Part shown: positions 37,833 through 45,901 of the stretch, piece by piece | How positions within the stretch are numbered: position 1 is the first letter of the stretch | Layout of the letters: each line of letters opens with the position of its first letter | Origin: Candidatus Krumholzibacteriota bacterium | Lineage (GTDB): Bacteria > Krumholzibacteriota > Krumholzibacteriia > JAJRXK01 | Length of the DNA stretch: 64,000 nt | Direction: 5' to 3' | Assembly (NCBI GenBank): GCA_029262065.1 | Contig: JAJDAC010000016.1 | Span: 62,001 to 126,000 of the forward strand | Made by a program: the position numbers and the translations under genes | Notes under the pieces: model-generated | What the model was told of the DNA's origin: nothing | What the model saw: the letters and a program-made list of their open reading frames with translations, nothing else | Database searches by the model: none

Positions 37833-37912
37833 CGGGGCCCGATCTACCGGGCATCTGCCCCGGCCTTCCAGGTCGGGGCGTTTTCCTGGGCACCCCGCGT
37901 GGTGCGGGCCCC
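37833..37912 (+). promoter_or_regulatory. htpG leader with terminator/antiterminator-like alternative pairings
   Basis: A 10-base-pair hairpin (37857-37866 with 37870-37879, one G-U pair, loop TCC) followed by GTTTT looks like an intrinsic terminator inside the leader. CGGGGC at 37833-37838 can instead pair with GCCCCG at 37857-37862, disrupting it. A third option is a perfect 8-base pairing of 37834-37841 with 37905-37912. If the promoter at 37802 is wrong, the hairpin may simply end the upstream operon. Confidence 0.42.
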
Positions 37913-37943
37913 AAATTCACCGCCATCGTGACGAGGTTCGATT

Positions 37944-39836
37944 ATGTCCGGCAAGACCAGGACCCTCAAGTTCCGCACGGAACTCGAGCAGTTGCTCGAC
38001 ATCATCATCCACTCCCTGTACTCGGAGAAGGAGATCTTCCTGCGGGAACTCATTTCCAACGCTTGCGATGCCATCGACAAGGCACGGTTCGAAGGCTTGA
38101 CCAATCCGGCCATCCTCGAGGACGGCAATGACTGGTACGTGCGTCTCGCGACGGATTCCGAAAACGGAACCCTCACCGTCTCGGACAACGGCATGGGAAT
38201 GTCCGAGGAAAGCATCGTCGAGCATCTCGGCACCATTGCCCGGTCGGGTACGCAGGAATTCCTGCAACGATTGCAGCAGGCCGACGCGGCGGAACGACCC
38301 ACCCTGATCGGTCAGTTCGGCGTGGGGTTCTACTCGGCGTTCATGGTGGCCGACCGCGTGACGGTGGACAGCAAAATGGCGGATCAGCCGGCGGTGCGAT
38401 GGGAATCCACCGGCAAGGGCAAGTTCAACCTGTCGGAGGGCACGCGCACCACGCGCGGCACCGAAATAACGCTGCACCTCAAGGAAGACGCCCAGGAGTT
38501 CCTGGACGACTACCGACTGCGCGCGGTGGTGAAGAAGTACTCGGACTTCGTTGAGCATCCCATCCTGAAGGCAACCGCTGCGCCCGCGCAAGAGGGCGAA
38601 GAGAGCGAAGCCGCGGAACCGGTCGACGAGACGCTGAACTCGCGCAAGGCGCTGTGGTTGCGTTCGCCGTCCGATGTGGAGGAAAGCGAATACGAGGAAT
38701 TCTACAAGCAGGTGTCGAAGGACTTCGAAGCACCGGCACGCACGATCCACTTCTCGGCCGAGGGCGCGCTGGAGTTCCGATCACTTCTGTTCCTGCCGGC
38801 GCGCAAGCCCATGGACTTCGCCTGGAGCGAGCCCAAGGCGGGCGTCCAACTCTACGTCCAACGCGTCCTCATCATGCAGGAATGCGAAGAGCTTCTGCCC
38901 CTGTACCTGAGGTTCGTGCGCGGCGTTGTCGACTCGTCGGATCTACCGCTGAATGTATCGCGTGAGATATTGCAACAGAACGATGTGCTCGCTCGCATTC
39001 GCAAGGCCCTGGTGAACAAGGTGCTGCGCGTGCTGGGACAGATGAAGGAAAAGGAATACGACGCCTACGTCGACTTCTATCGGGAGTTCGGCGCCACGCT
39101 TAAGGAGGGAGTCCACCAGGACTTCGAACAACGCGAGGCGCTCACCAGGTTGCTGTTGTTCGATAGCGTGGCGACGGGCGAGGGTTCGTACCTTTCGCTG
39201 GACCAGTACATCGAGGCCATGCCCGAGAGTCAGGACGTCATCCACTACCTCATTGGCGAAAACCGGGCGGCCCTGGTGAATTCTCCCTACGTCGAGCGCA
39301 TGCGGGAGCGAGGCGAAGACGTGTTGTTGCTGACCGACCCCATCGACGAGTTCATGGTGTCGTCCATCGGCGAGTACGAGGGCAAGACCCTCCAGGCCGC
39401 CGATCGCGGCAGCGTCGAGGACGACTCGGACGAGCTGAAGGAAGCCGCCGAGCGATTCGCCGGACTATTGACGGCCATGCAGGAAAAGCTGGCCGAGGTC
39501 AAGGAGGTGCGGTTGTCCGCGCGTCTGACGACGAGTGCTTCTTGCCTCGTGGCCGATGACGGGGCCATGAGTGCGCACCTGGAGCGCCTGATGTCCCGCA
39601 TGGGCCGCGGCGAGGAAGCGCCACCTCAGCCCCGCATCCTCGAGCTCAACGCAAAGCACCCGGCGGTGGAGGCCCTGTGGAAGCTCCACAGCGCCGATGC
39701 ATCGGATCAGCGGGTCGAGGACTACGCCCGTCTGCTCTACGACCAGGCCGTGCTGGCCGAGGGGTCGAAGGTGGGGGATCCGTCGGCCATGGCCAGGCGC
39801 ATCAATGACCTGATCGCGCGCTCGGTAACTGGCTGA
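37944..39836 (+). CDS. htpG: Hsp90-family chaperone HtpG
   Basis: The protein has 630 residues from ATG 37944, with GAGG upstream. The N-terminal GHKL ATPase domain has the catalytic Glu/Asn region ELISNACDAIDKARF, the nucleotide motif DNGMGM, and GQFGVGFYSAFMVAD. The middle domain has WLRSPSDVEESEYEEFYK and the conserved SREILQQN. The C-terminal dimerisation domain lacks a eukaryotic MEEVD tail, as expected. HtpG remodels client proteins in the cytoplasm with DnaK. It is a single-gene unit with its own promoter and structured leader, convergent with rpsT. Its stop lies in a 12-base tandem repeat that supplies two more in-frame stops. Confidence 0.97.
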   Translation: MSGKTRTLKFRTELEQLLDIIIHSLYSEKEIFLRELISNACDAIDKARFEGLTNPAILEDGNDWYVRLATDSENGTLTVSDNGMGMSEESIVEHLGTIARSGTQEFLQRLQQADAAERPTLIGQFGVGFYSAFMVADRVTVDSKMADQPAVRWESTGKGKFNLSEGTRTTRGTEITLHLKEDAQEFLDDYRLRAVVKKYSDFVEHPILKATAAPAQEGEESEAAEPVDETLNSRKALWLRSPSDVEESEYEEFYKQVSKDFEAPARTIHFSAEGALEFRSLLFLPARKPMDFAWSEPKAGVQLYVQRVLIMQECEELLPLYLRFVRGVVDSSDLPLNVSREILQQNDVLARIRKALVNKVLRVLGQMKEKEYDAYVDFYREFGATLKEGVHQDFEQREALTRLLLFDSVATGEGSYLSLDQYIEAMPESQDVIHYLIGENRAALVNSPYVERMRERGEDVLLLTDPIDEFMVSSIGEYEGKTLQAADRGSVEDDSDELKEAAERFAGLLTAMQEKLAEVKEVRLSARLTTSASCLVADDGAMSAHLERLMSRMGRGEEAPPQPRILELNAKHPAVEALWKLHSADASDQRVEDYARLLYDQAVLAEGSKVGDPSAMARRINDLIARSVTG

Positions 39837-39862
39837 GGTTTTGGCTGAGGTTTTGGCTGAGG
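39831..39862 (+). repeat. 12-bp tandem repeat over the htpG stop
   Basis: GGCTGAGGTTTT repeats at 39831 and 39843, with a partial third copy at 39855. Each copy carries TGA in the htpG frame, so three in-frame stops occur 12 bases apart. Confidence 0.8.
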
Positions 39863-39879
39863 GTTGGCCAGGCAAAAGA

Positions 39880-39913
39880 AAAGCCCCGGCGCCGGGCGAG
39901 GCGTCGGGGCTTT
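39880..39913. terminator. Bidirectional rho-independent terminator between htpG and rpsT
   Basis: AAAGCCCCG (39880-39888) pairs perfectly with CGGGGCTTT (39905-39913), and the stem continues inward through a G-U pair and three G-C pairs. A-rich sequence on the left and T-rich on the right allow termination of htpG on plus and rpsT on minus. Confidence 0.8.
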
Positions 39914-39936
39914 ATCGTATCTCGGTATGCCGCGAA

Positions 39937-40200
39937 TCAGCTGGGCATATGGGCCGTGAGACGGCTCTTGAGGCGAGCCACCTGATTGCGATGCATGAGG
40001 CCCTTGGTGGTCATGCGATCGAGCATGGAGGTAACCTGCAGCAGATTGGTGGTGAGCTCTTCCGAGGGACCATCGGCACCGGCCATGGCCGTACGCAGGT
40101 CACGCACCACGTGCCGTACCCGCGAACGCCGGGCGATGTTTCGTTGGCGGCGGACCTCGTTGGTTTTCATCCGCTTCTTTGTAGACTTAGTGTGAGCCAC
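39937..40200 (-). CDS. rpsT: Small ribosomal subunit protein S20 (bS20)
   Basis: The protein has 87 residues from GTG 40200 on the minus strand, the first codon after a well-placed GGAGG; the frame is open much further upstream but without family content. The sequence VAHTKSTKKRMKTNEVRR and RNIARRSRVRHVVRDLR is typical of bS20, which binds 16S rRNA in the body of the small subunit. High Lys/Arg content and length are normal. It has its own promoter about 150 bases upstream and shares the terminator at 39880 with the convergent htpG. Confidence 0.95.
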   Translation of the reverse strand: MAHTKSTKKRMKTNEVRRQRNIARRSRVRHVVRDLRTAMAGADGPSEELTTNLLQVTSMLDRMTTKGLMHRNQVARLKSRLTAHMPS

Positions 40201-40266
40201 TGACCGATCCTCCAGGTCGGGACCCCGCGGGGGGGCGCCGTTCCTTGGTTTGGGCGGGTGCGGGCC

Positions 40267-40281
40267 GGCCGACAATCGGCC
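40267..40281 (-). promoter_or_regulatory. Hairpin in the rpsT leader
   Basis: GGCCGA and TCGGCC form a perfect 6-base-pair stem with a 3-base loop. It lies in the roughly 145-base leader of rpsT. S20 is autoregulated in E. coli; whether this hairpin takes part is unknown. Confidence 0.4.
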
Positions 40282-40352
40282 AGGGACGCAACCTGTTGAA
40301 ACAAAAGTACTTGAAAAGATTCGCCTGAAGTCGCTCCCAGGCAAGTCCAAGC

Positions 40353-40382
40353 AAGTTAGCAACGGGTCGGCATACTTGTCAA
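40353..40382 (-). promoter_or_regulatory. rpsT promoter
   Basis: On the minus strand TTGACA (40382-40377), an 18-base spacer and TAACTT (40358-40353) with an upstream TGC that resembles an extended -10. It lies 21 bases before the uvrC start on the other strand. Confidence 0.6.
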
Positions 40383-40403
40383 GAAATCCGAAGGCGTACG
40401 CCC

Positions 40404-42254
40404 GTGTCTGATGACCATCCGCTGCGAGAAAAGCTGAAATCCCTGCCCTCGGCACCCGGCGTGTACCTCATGAAGGACAGCCGGTCGAAGGTGATCTACG
40501 TGGGGAAGGCGGCTCGCCTGGCCAACCGGGTTTCCAACTATTTCGGTCCGCCCGAGCAGCTGGACCCCAAAACCCGGCAGCTGGTGACCAAGATCACCGA
40601 CTTCGACTACGTGGTGACGCCGAACGAACGGGACGCTCTCCTGCTGGAAAGCCAGCTGGTGAAAGAGTACCGGCCCCGTTACAACATCCGGTTGAAGGAC
40701 GACAAACAGTTTCCGTACCTGCGGCTCACCTCGAGCGAACCATTTCCCCGGATCGAGGTCGTACGTCGTCCGAGCGACGATGGAGACGAGTACTTCGGAC
40801 CCTACACGAACGCGGGGGCCATGCGCTTGGCCCTGAAAACCCTGACGAAGATCTTTCCGGTGCGCACCTGCACCTTGAAGCTGCCCGAGGAGACGGTGCC
40901 CCGGCCCTGTCTCGACTATTACATCCACCGATGCGGCGCGCCGTGCGTGGACTACGTGGACCAGACCGAGTATCGCGACATGATCGATCGCATGCGTCTG
41001 TTTCTGCGTGGTCGCAGCGACGAACTCATACGCGATCTCGAGTCCCAGATGGATGACATGTCACGGGACCTTCGCTTTGAGGATGCCGCCAAGATGCGCG
41101 ACACAATCGCGGCCGTCCGTTCGGTGGCCGAGCATCAGGAGATGGTGCTCAAACCGGGGGAAGATGTTGATGTGCTGGGCCTGGAGCGCGAAGGAAAAGA
41201 CGCTTGCGGTGTGGTCCTACGCGTGCGCAGCGGCAAGCTCGTGCGGTCGGAGACATACTTCTTCCGGGCCACGCTGGATGAGACCGAGGAGGATTTCTTC
41301 GCGCGATTCGCGGCCGAGTCGTTCGAGCGCGGCCAGGACGCGGGTCGGCGGATTCTCCTGGCCCATGGGCTGTCGGACCAGGCAACCTGGGAACAGCACC
41401 TGGCCGATCGGCATGGCCATCGCGTGGAGATGCTGGTTCCCCAACGTGGTGAACGGGTTCGGTTGATCGAGATGGCCCGCACCAACGCTCGATTCAAATT
41501 GCGTGAGGCATTGGCCAAGCGGGGCGATCGCGCCCCTTCACGCACCGACGATGCCCCCGGCGTGCTCGATCTGAAGCGTCGCCTGGAACTCCCGGTGGCG
41601 CCGCAATCCATCGAATGTTTCGACATGAGTCATTTCCAGGGAAGTCAGCGGGTTGGCGCCCTCGTGTACTTCTCAGATGGCGAGCCCCTGAAGAGCCGCT
41701 ACCGCCGTTTCCAGATCAAACAGGTCGAAGGTATCGATGACTTCGCGATGATGCAGGAGGTGATGGAACGCTACTACAGTCGTCTGCAAGAGGAAGACAA
41801 GCTGCCCGCCGACCTGGTGGTGGTGGACGGGGGAGCTGGCCAACTCTCGGTCGCGGTGCGCACGCTGCGACGCTACGGGTTCGTGGAAACCGCCGTCATT
41901 GGTCTGGCCAAGCGAGAGGAAGAAATCTACGTACCGGGATTGAGCGAACCAGTACGCCTGCCGCGCTCGAGCGAAGGCCTCAAACTCCTGCAACGCGTGC
42001 GCGACGAGGCGCACCGATTTGCCATTACCTATCACCGCACGCGGCGTCACAACGAGACGTTCCGCAGCGTGCTCGACGACATCCCCGGCATCGGCGCCGC
42101 GAAGAGGCGTGCGTTGCTCACCAGTTTTGGCTCGGCGCAGGCAGTGGGTACCGCCTCGGCCGAGGACCTCGGCGCGGTCAAGGGTATCGGGTCCAAGGAC
42201 ATTGAACGCATCTTCGAGTTCTTCACGAACCGACCGCCGGAGAAAGACAGTTGA
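40404..42254 (+). CDS. uvrC: Excinuclease ABC subunit C
   Basis: The protein has 616 residues from GTG 40404. UvrC makes both incisions in nucleotide excision repair after UvrA/UvrB load at a lesion. The N-terminal GIY-YIG nuclease has PGVYLMKDS and VIYVGKA; a UVR motif (about 200-235) contacts UvrB; the RNase H-like 5' nuclease begins around IECFDMSHFQG and continues through VVVDGGAGQL; the C-terminal helix-hairpin-helix pair has DDIPGIGAAKRRALL and VKGIGSKDIERI. The length is standard. Its stop overlaps the xerD start (TTGA), so the two are coupled. Confidence 0.97.
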   Translation: MSDDHPLREKLKSLPSAPGVYLMKDSRSKVIYVGKAARLANRVSNYFGPPEQLDPKTRQLVTKITDFDYVVTPNERDALLLESQLVKEYRPRYNIRLKDDKQFPYLRLTSSEPFPRIEVVRRPSDDGDEYFGPYTNAGAMRLALKTLTKIFPVRTCTLKLPEETVPRPCLDYYIHRCGAPCVDYVDQTEYRDMIDRMRLFLRGRSDELIRDLESQMDDMSRDLRFEDAAKMRDTIAAVRSVAEHQEMVLKPGEDVDVLGLEREGKDACGVVLRVRSGKLVRSETYFFRATLDETEEDFFARFAAESFERGQDAGRRILLAHGLSDQATWEQHLADRHGHRVEMLVPQRGERVRLIEMARTNARFKLREALAKRGDRAPSRTDDAPGVLDLKRRLELPVAPQSIECFDMSHFQGSQRVGALVYFSDGEPLKSRYRRFQIKQVEGIDDFAMMQEVMERYYSRLQEEDKLPADLVVVDGGAGQLSVAVRTLRRYGFVETAVIGLAKREEEIYVPGLSEPVRLPRSSEGLKLLQRVRDEAHRFAITYHRTRRHNETFRSVLDDIPGIGAAKRRALLTSFGSAQAVGTASAEDLGAVKGIGSKDIERIFEFFTNRPPEKDS

Positions 42255-43195
42255 GCCGCCTCAACCACACGGGATCCCGAGCCTCCGACGATCTACTCCG
42301 AGCGGCCGATTCGTTCCTGCTCACGCTCGATGTGGAACGGGGCGCGGCGTCCAATACGCTGGAAAGCTACGGGCGGGACCTGCGCGAATACCTGGACTTT
42401 CTGGAAGATACGGGTGTTACCAAACTGGCGGAAGTCGAGCCGGCTCACGTGTTGCAGTTTCTCCACGCGCGCGAGGCCCAGGGTCTAATGGCGCGCAGTC
42501 GTGCCCGGTTGCTTTCAACCCTACGGGGACTGCACCGGCACGGCTGTGAAGCGGGGTGGTCGAGCGTGGATCCCACCGCTCGCATCCAGGGGCCCAAATT
42601 GCCCGCGAACCTGCCGCGGGTCCTGAGTCAGGCTGAGGCCACTCGTTTGTTGCGGGCGCCGTTGCCGTCGACCGCTCTGGGCGTACGCGATCGTGCGCTG
42701 CTCGAGATCATGTACGCGTGCGGCTTGCGGGCATCGGAGGTTTGTGGTCTCACGCTGTTGGCGCTCGACGTGCGGGAGGCACTGGTACGGGTGAGGGGCA
42801 AGGGAGACAAGGAACGAATCGTGCCGGTCGGTGAGACGGCGGTGACCGCCGTCGAAGACTACTGCGCGGGAGCAAGGTCCGAATTGGTCAAAGGGCGGGG
42901 AACCGTCGAACTCTTTGTGAACGTTCGCGGTACCGCCCTCAGCCGGGTGGGCCTGTGGAAGATCCTGAAGAAACACGCGCTGGCTGCGGGGCTGTCGGGC
43001 AAGGTCACGCCGCATACCCTGCGACACTCGTTCGCGACCCACCTTCTGCAGGGCGGGGCCGACCTGAGGGCGGTGCAGGAGATGCTCGGACACGCCGATA
43101 TACGCACCACCGAGATCTATACCCACCTGGATCGAGACTACCTGAAAGAGGAGCACCGCCGGTATCATCCCCGCGCCATGGCCGGCGAGGCCTGA
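42251..43195 (+). CDS. xerD: Tyrosine recombinase XerD
   Basis: The protein has 314 residues from TTG 42251, inside the uvrC stop. The SAM-like N-terminus has ASNTLESYGRDLREYLDFL. The catalytic set is Arg in YACGLRASEV, Lys in RGKGDKERIV, HTLRHSFATHLLQGG, LLGH-type MLGHADIRTTEIYTHL with nucleophile Tyr, and the XerD-like end RYHPRA. It partners with XerC (27065) to resolve chromosome dimers at dif under FtsK control. Assignment as XerD and not a second XerC rests on that C-terminal end and on the XerC-type neighbourhood of the other copy. Confidence 0.9.
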   Translation: MSRLNHTGSRASDDLLRAADSFLLTLDVERGAASNTLESYGRDLREYLDFLEDTGVTKLAEVEPAHVLQFLHAREAQGLMARSRARLLSTLRGLHRHGCEAGWSSVDPTARIQGPKLPANLPRVLSQAEATRLLRAPLPSTALGVRDRALLEIMYACGLRASEVCGLTLLALDVREALVRVRGKGDKERIVPVGETAVTAVEDYCAGARSELVKGRGTVELFVNVRGTALSRVGLWKILKKHALAAGLSGKVTPHTLRHSFATHLLQGGADLRAVQEMLGHADIRTTEIYTHLDRDYLKEEHRRYHPRAMAGEA

Positions 43196-43222
43196 ACCCG
43201 GGCGCTTTGGCCACCGGGCCCG

Positions 43223-43252
43223 TTGACAGCGCGCGGAGGCCTTTGCTAGCTT
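43223..43252 (+). promoter_or_regulatory. scpA operon promoter
   Basis: TTGACA (43223-43228), an 18-base spacer and TAGCTT (43247-43252) with TGC immediately before it, an extended -10. It resembles the rpsT promoter. A short hairpin with a GCGA tetraloop (43284-43297) lies in the leader. Confidence 0.6.
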
Positions 43253-43328
43253 GCCGGCAACTCAGCGCCCAACGATTCCCTTCCCGCCGCGAGGCGGTCT
43301 CCAACCGGCCGTCAGGTCGAGGGCCTCC

Positions 43329-44360
43329 ATGATCAGACCGCCAGACGAAGCCAACGAGCCAGCCGAGGGCGCCGCCGCGGAAACGGCCCTGACCGCCGCC
43401 GGGGACCCAGGTGCAATTGAAGATGACGCATCGAAATACACGATTCACCTCGACAGTTTTGAGGGCCCGCTCGACCTGCTGCTGTACCTGATCCAGCGCG
43501 ACGAAATTGATGTCTACGACATCCCCATCGCGCACATCACCAAGCAATACCTGGCCTCTCTCGACGCCCTGGACATCTTCGGTTTGGACAACGCGGGCGA
43601 GTTCCTGGTCATGGCCGCCACGCTGATGCGAATCAAGGCGCGGATGTTGTTGCCGGTGCAGACGGCCGAAGACGAAGACGACGAGGGCGATCCGCGCGAC
43701 GAGCTGGTGCGCCGGCTGCTCGAATACAAAAAGTACAAGGAAGCGGCCCAGAAGCTGGCCGACGCCGAGACGGTACGTCGCGAGTTGTTTCGTCGTGGCC
43801 TGGAGTATCCGTTTCTCAACCACGACGAGGAACCGCCCGAGTTCTCCCTGAGCATGACCGACATGCTCAAGGCCGTGCAGAACGTGCTCGATCAGATCAA
43901 AGGTGAGAACAAGCACCACGTGTATTCCGAGGTGTATACGGTCGATGGCCAGGGCGCGCTCATTCTGGAGCGCCTGGCGCAGATCGAGAAGATGCGGTTT
44001 GAAGAGGTGTTCCGCGAAGCAAAGATCAAGATGGAAGTCGTGGTCACGTTCGTGGCCATGCTCGAACTCATCAAGCGTCGCCGGCTGCGGGCCTACCAGA
44101 TCGGTTCGTACGACGAAATCTGGTTGAGCTTGCGTCCTCCTGAAGACGAATTCGAGGGTGACGAGGAGATCGACGATGCCAGCGAAGACACGTCCGAAAT
44201 CACAGCCAACGAAGAAGGGCCCGATGGCGAAGAATCAGAATCCGGACCCCGTGGAGATGGAGAATCCGGAGCCGGCCGCGGCGCAGAGTTCAGAGTCGGA
44301 ACCGACGATGGCGACGGAACCGAATCGGGACCTCGTGCAGAATCAAGCAGTGCATCGTAA
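43329..44360 (+). CDS. scpA: Segregation and condensation protein A
   Basis: The protein has 343 residues from ATG 43329. ScpA is the kleisin that bridges the SMC heads in the chromosome condensin complex. The family signature is FEGPLDLLLYLIQRDEIDVYDIPIAHIT at about 40-67 (read as FEGPLDLLLYLI then RDEIDVYDIPI). The helical middle and the C-terminal winged helix (MKMRFEEVFREAKIKM-type, MLELIKRRRLRAYQ) follow. After about residue 275 there is an acidic, Gly/Ser-rich tail absent from typical ScpA. This tail overlaps the 5' part of scpB in another frame. The smc gene is not in the window. Confidence 0.95.
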   Translation: MIRPPDEANEPAEGAAAETALTAAGDPGAIEDDASKYTIHLDSFEGPLDLLLYLIQRDEIDVYDIPIAHITKQYLASLDALDIFGLDNAGEFLVMAATLMRIKARMLLPVQTAEDEDDEGDPRDELVRRLLEYKKYKEAAQKLADAETVRRELFRRGLEYPFLNHDEEPPEFSLSMTDMLKAVQNVLDQIKGENKHHVYSEVYTVDGQGALILERLAQIEKMRFEEVFREAKIKMEVVVTFVAMLELIKRRRLRAYQIGSYDEIWLSLRPPEDEFEGDEEIDDASEDTSEITANEEGPDGEESESGPRGDGESGAGRGAEFRVGTDDGDGTESGPRAESSSAS

Positions 44361-45153
44361 GGTCGAGGCGCTTCTCTTTGCTTCTGACCAACCGCTGTCC
44401 TTGTCGAAACTGGCCGGCTTGTTTCCCAGCCAGGATCGCAAGAAACTGAAGGAAGCGGTCGGAGCCCTCCAGAAGGAGTACGACGAGCGCGGCAACGCCT
44501 TCACTATCGTGGAGTTCGGTGGGGGGTACTCGATTACCACGCGTAAGGACTACGCGAGTCTGGTACGCAAGCTGTTTCGCGGCAGGCGCAAGGCCCGTTT
44601 GAGCAAGGCCGCCCTGGAATGTCTGTCGATCATTGCCTACAAGCAACCGGTGACCCGCCTGGAGATGGAAGAGATCCGCGGCGTTTCGGTTTCTGGTGTT
44701 CTGGGTACGTTGCTGGAACGGGATCTGATCCACATCGTGGGTCGCGCCGAGAGCCTCGGTCATCCGCTGCTCTACGGTACAACCCGCACCTTCCTCGACT
44801 ACCTGGGGCTCAAGCGACTGCAGGATCTACCCCAGCTATCGGAGCTGGAAGATCTGCTGGCCGAAAAGGAAGAACTGAAACAGCTGGCGGCGCGCTACGC
44901 GGGTGAGCTGAGCGACGAGGATATCGACGAGGTTCTGGGCGATGGCAATGACGACGAGGACTCGCCCGGTGACAGGGCTGACGAAGTCATTTCAGACGGA
45001 GAGTCTCTAGCCGACGCAGACGACGAAGCGGCCGAGGCCGTGTCCGATGATGTGACGTTGGACGTGCCCGGGGTATCTGACTCCGGCGACGACGTGCTGG
45101 CCGAATCGGCCGGCGCTTCTCCTACCGTATCGGGTGGCGGTGCGGATAAATAA
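44176..45153 (+). CDS. scpB: Segregation and condensation protein B
   Basis: The start is uncertain: ATGs at 44176 (GAGGAG upstream), 44224 (GAAGAAGGG upstream) and 44308 all precede the conserved core, which begins at VHRKVEALLFASDQPLSLSKL. The two winged-helix domains run through ALECLSIIAYKQPVTRLEMEEIRGVS and LLYGTTRTFLDYLGL. ScpB dimerises and binds ScpA in the SMC complex. The N-terminal extension is hydrophilic and overlaps the scpA tail by up to 185 bases. A long acidic C-terminal tail (about 90 residues) follows the core. It overlaps rluB by 20 bases. Confidence 0.93.
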   Translation: MPAKTRPKSQPTKKGPMAKNQNPDPVEMENPEPAAAQSSESEPTMATEPNRDLVQNQAVHRKVEALLFASDQPLSLSKLAGLFPSQDRKKLKEAVGALQKEYDERGNAFTIVEFGGGYSITTRKDYASLVRKLFRGRRKARLSKAALECLSIIAYKQPVTRLEMEEIRGVSVSGVLGTLLERDLIHIVGRAESLGHPLLYGTTRTFLDYLGLKRLQDLPQLSELEDLLAEKEELKQLAARYAGELSDEDIDEVLGDGNDDEDSPGDRADEVISDGESLADADDEAAEAVSDDVTLDVPGVSDSGDDVLAESAGASPTVSGGGADK

Positions 45154-45901
45154 GTTTCTATCTCAAGCGGGCCTCGGCTCGCGCCGTAGCGTGGAGTCCC
45201 TCGTGCGCGACGGGAAGGTCCGCGTCAACGGCCAGCTGGTTACGTCGCTCTCCACGAACGTCGATGCCGCCGCCGACAAGGTCGAGGTAGACGGTCGCAA
45301 AGTGCGCGGAGCCAAGCCCGGTAGGCTGTTGGTTCTGAACAAGCCCATTGGCATCGTTTGTAGCATGAAGAAGCAGGGAAAGACCCTCTGTCTGGGTGAC
45401 GTGCTTCCCGCCAACATAAACACGGGACGACTGTTCCACGTAGGGAGACTCGACGCCGATTCCACCGGTCTTCTACTCCTGAGCGACGACGGCGACCTGG
45501 GCCACCGGATCCTGCACCCACGCAACCCCGTGTGGAAATCCTACAAGGTCACCGTGGATGGCGCGCTTACCCCCGAGCAACTCCAGGCAATTCGACGCGG
45601 CGGTCTGATGCTCGACGGGCGGCCTACGCTGCCGGCACGAATTCAACGCAAGAGCGGCGGCTCCACCAAAACGCACTATCAAGTACAGCTGAGAGAGGGA
45701 CGCCGGCGCCAGATCCGTCGCATGTTCGAGCGGTGGGGATTGGACGTAATTGGCCTGCACCGTTTCGCGTTCGGCCCCATCCAGTTGGGCCGACTGCCCA
45801 GCGGCGGAATCCGACCGGCCACCCGCGGTGAAATGGCCGAACTGCGCAACATAGCGTTCGGTGAATCGCAGACGACGCCAAGGGGGGGAGCGAAGCGATG
45901 A
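45134..45901 (+). CDS. rluB: 23S rRNA pseudouridine synthase, RluB/RsuA family
   Basis: The protein has 255 residues from GTG 45134, overlapping the scpB 3' end. An N-terminal S4 RNA-binding domain (RINKFLSQAGLGSRRSVESLV) precedes the catalytic domain, with the active-site Asp107 in GRLDADSTGLLLL and the later REGRRRQIRRMFE motif. Placement directly after scpA-scpB is conserved in many bacteria and supports RluB (pseudouridine 2605 of 23S rRNA) over RsuA, although specificity cannot be proven from sequence. It ends with an ATGA overlap into hisC. Confidence 0.92.
   Translation: MAVRINKFLSQAGLGSRRSVESLVRDGKVRVNGQLVTSLSTNVDAAADKVEVDGRKVRGAKPGRLLVLNKPIGIVCSMKKQGKTLCLGDVLPANINTGRLFHVGRLDADSTGLLLLSDDGDLGHRILHPRNPVWKSYKVTVDGALTPEQLQAIRRGGLMLDGRPTLPARIQRKSGGSTKTHYQVQLREGRRRQIRRMFERWGLDVIGLHRFAFGPIQLGRLPSGGIRPATRGEMAELRNIAFGESQTTPRGGAKR

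Noticed and set aside
37733-37943. CIRCE or other repressor operator for htpG
   Set aside because: No TTAGCACTC-N9-GAGTGCTAA-type inverted repeat is present; only the GC-rich leader hairpins and a 9-base direct repeat (GTCGGATGG) were found.
39831-39862. CRISPR-like repeats
   Set aside because: The unit is 12 bases with no spacers; it is a short tandem repeat.
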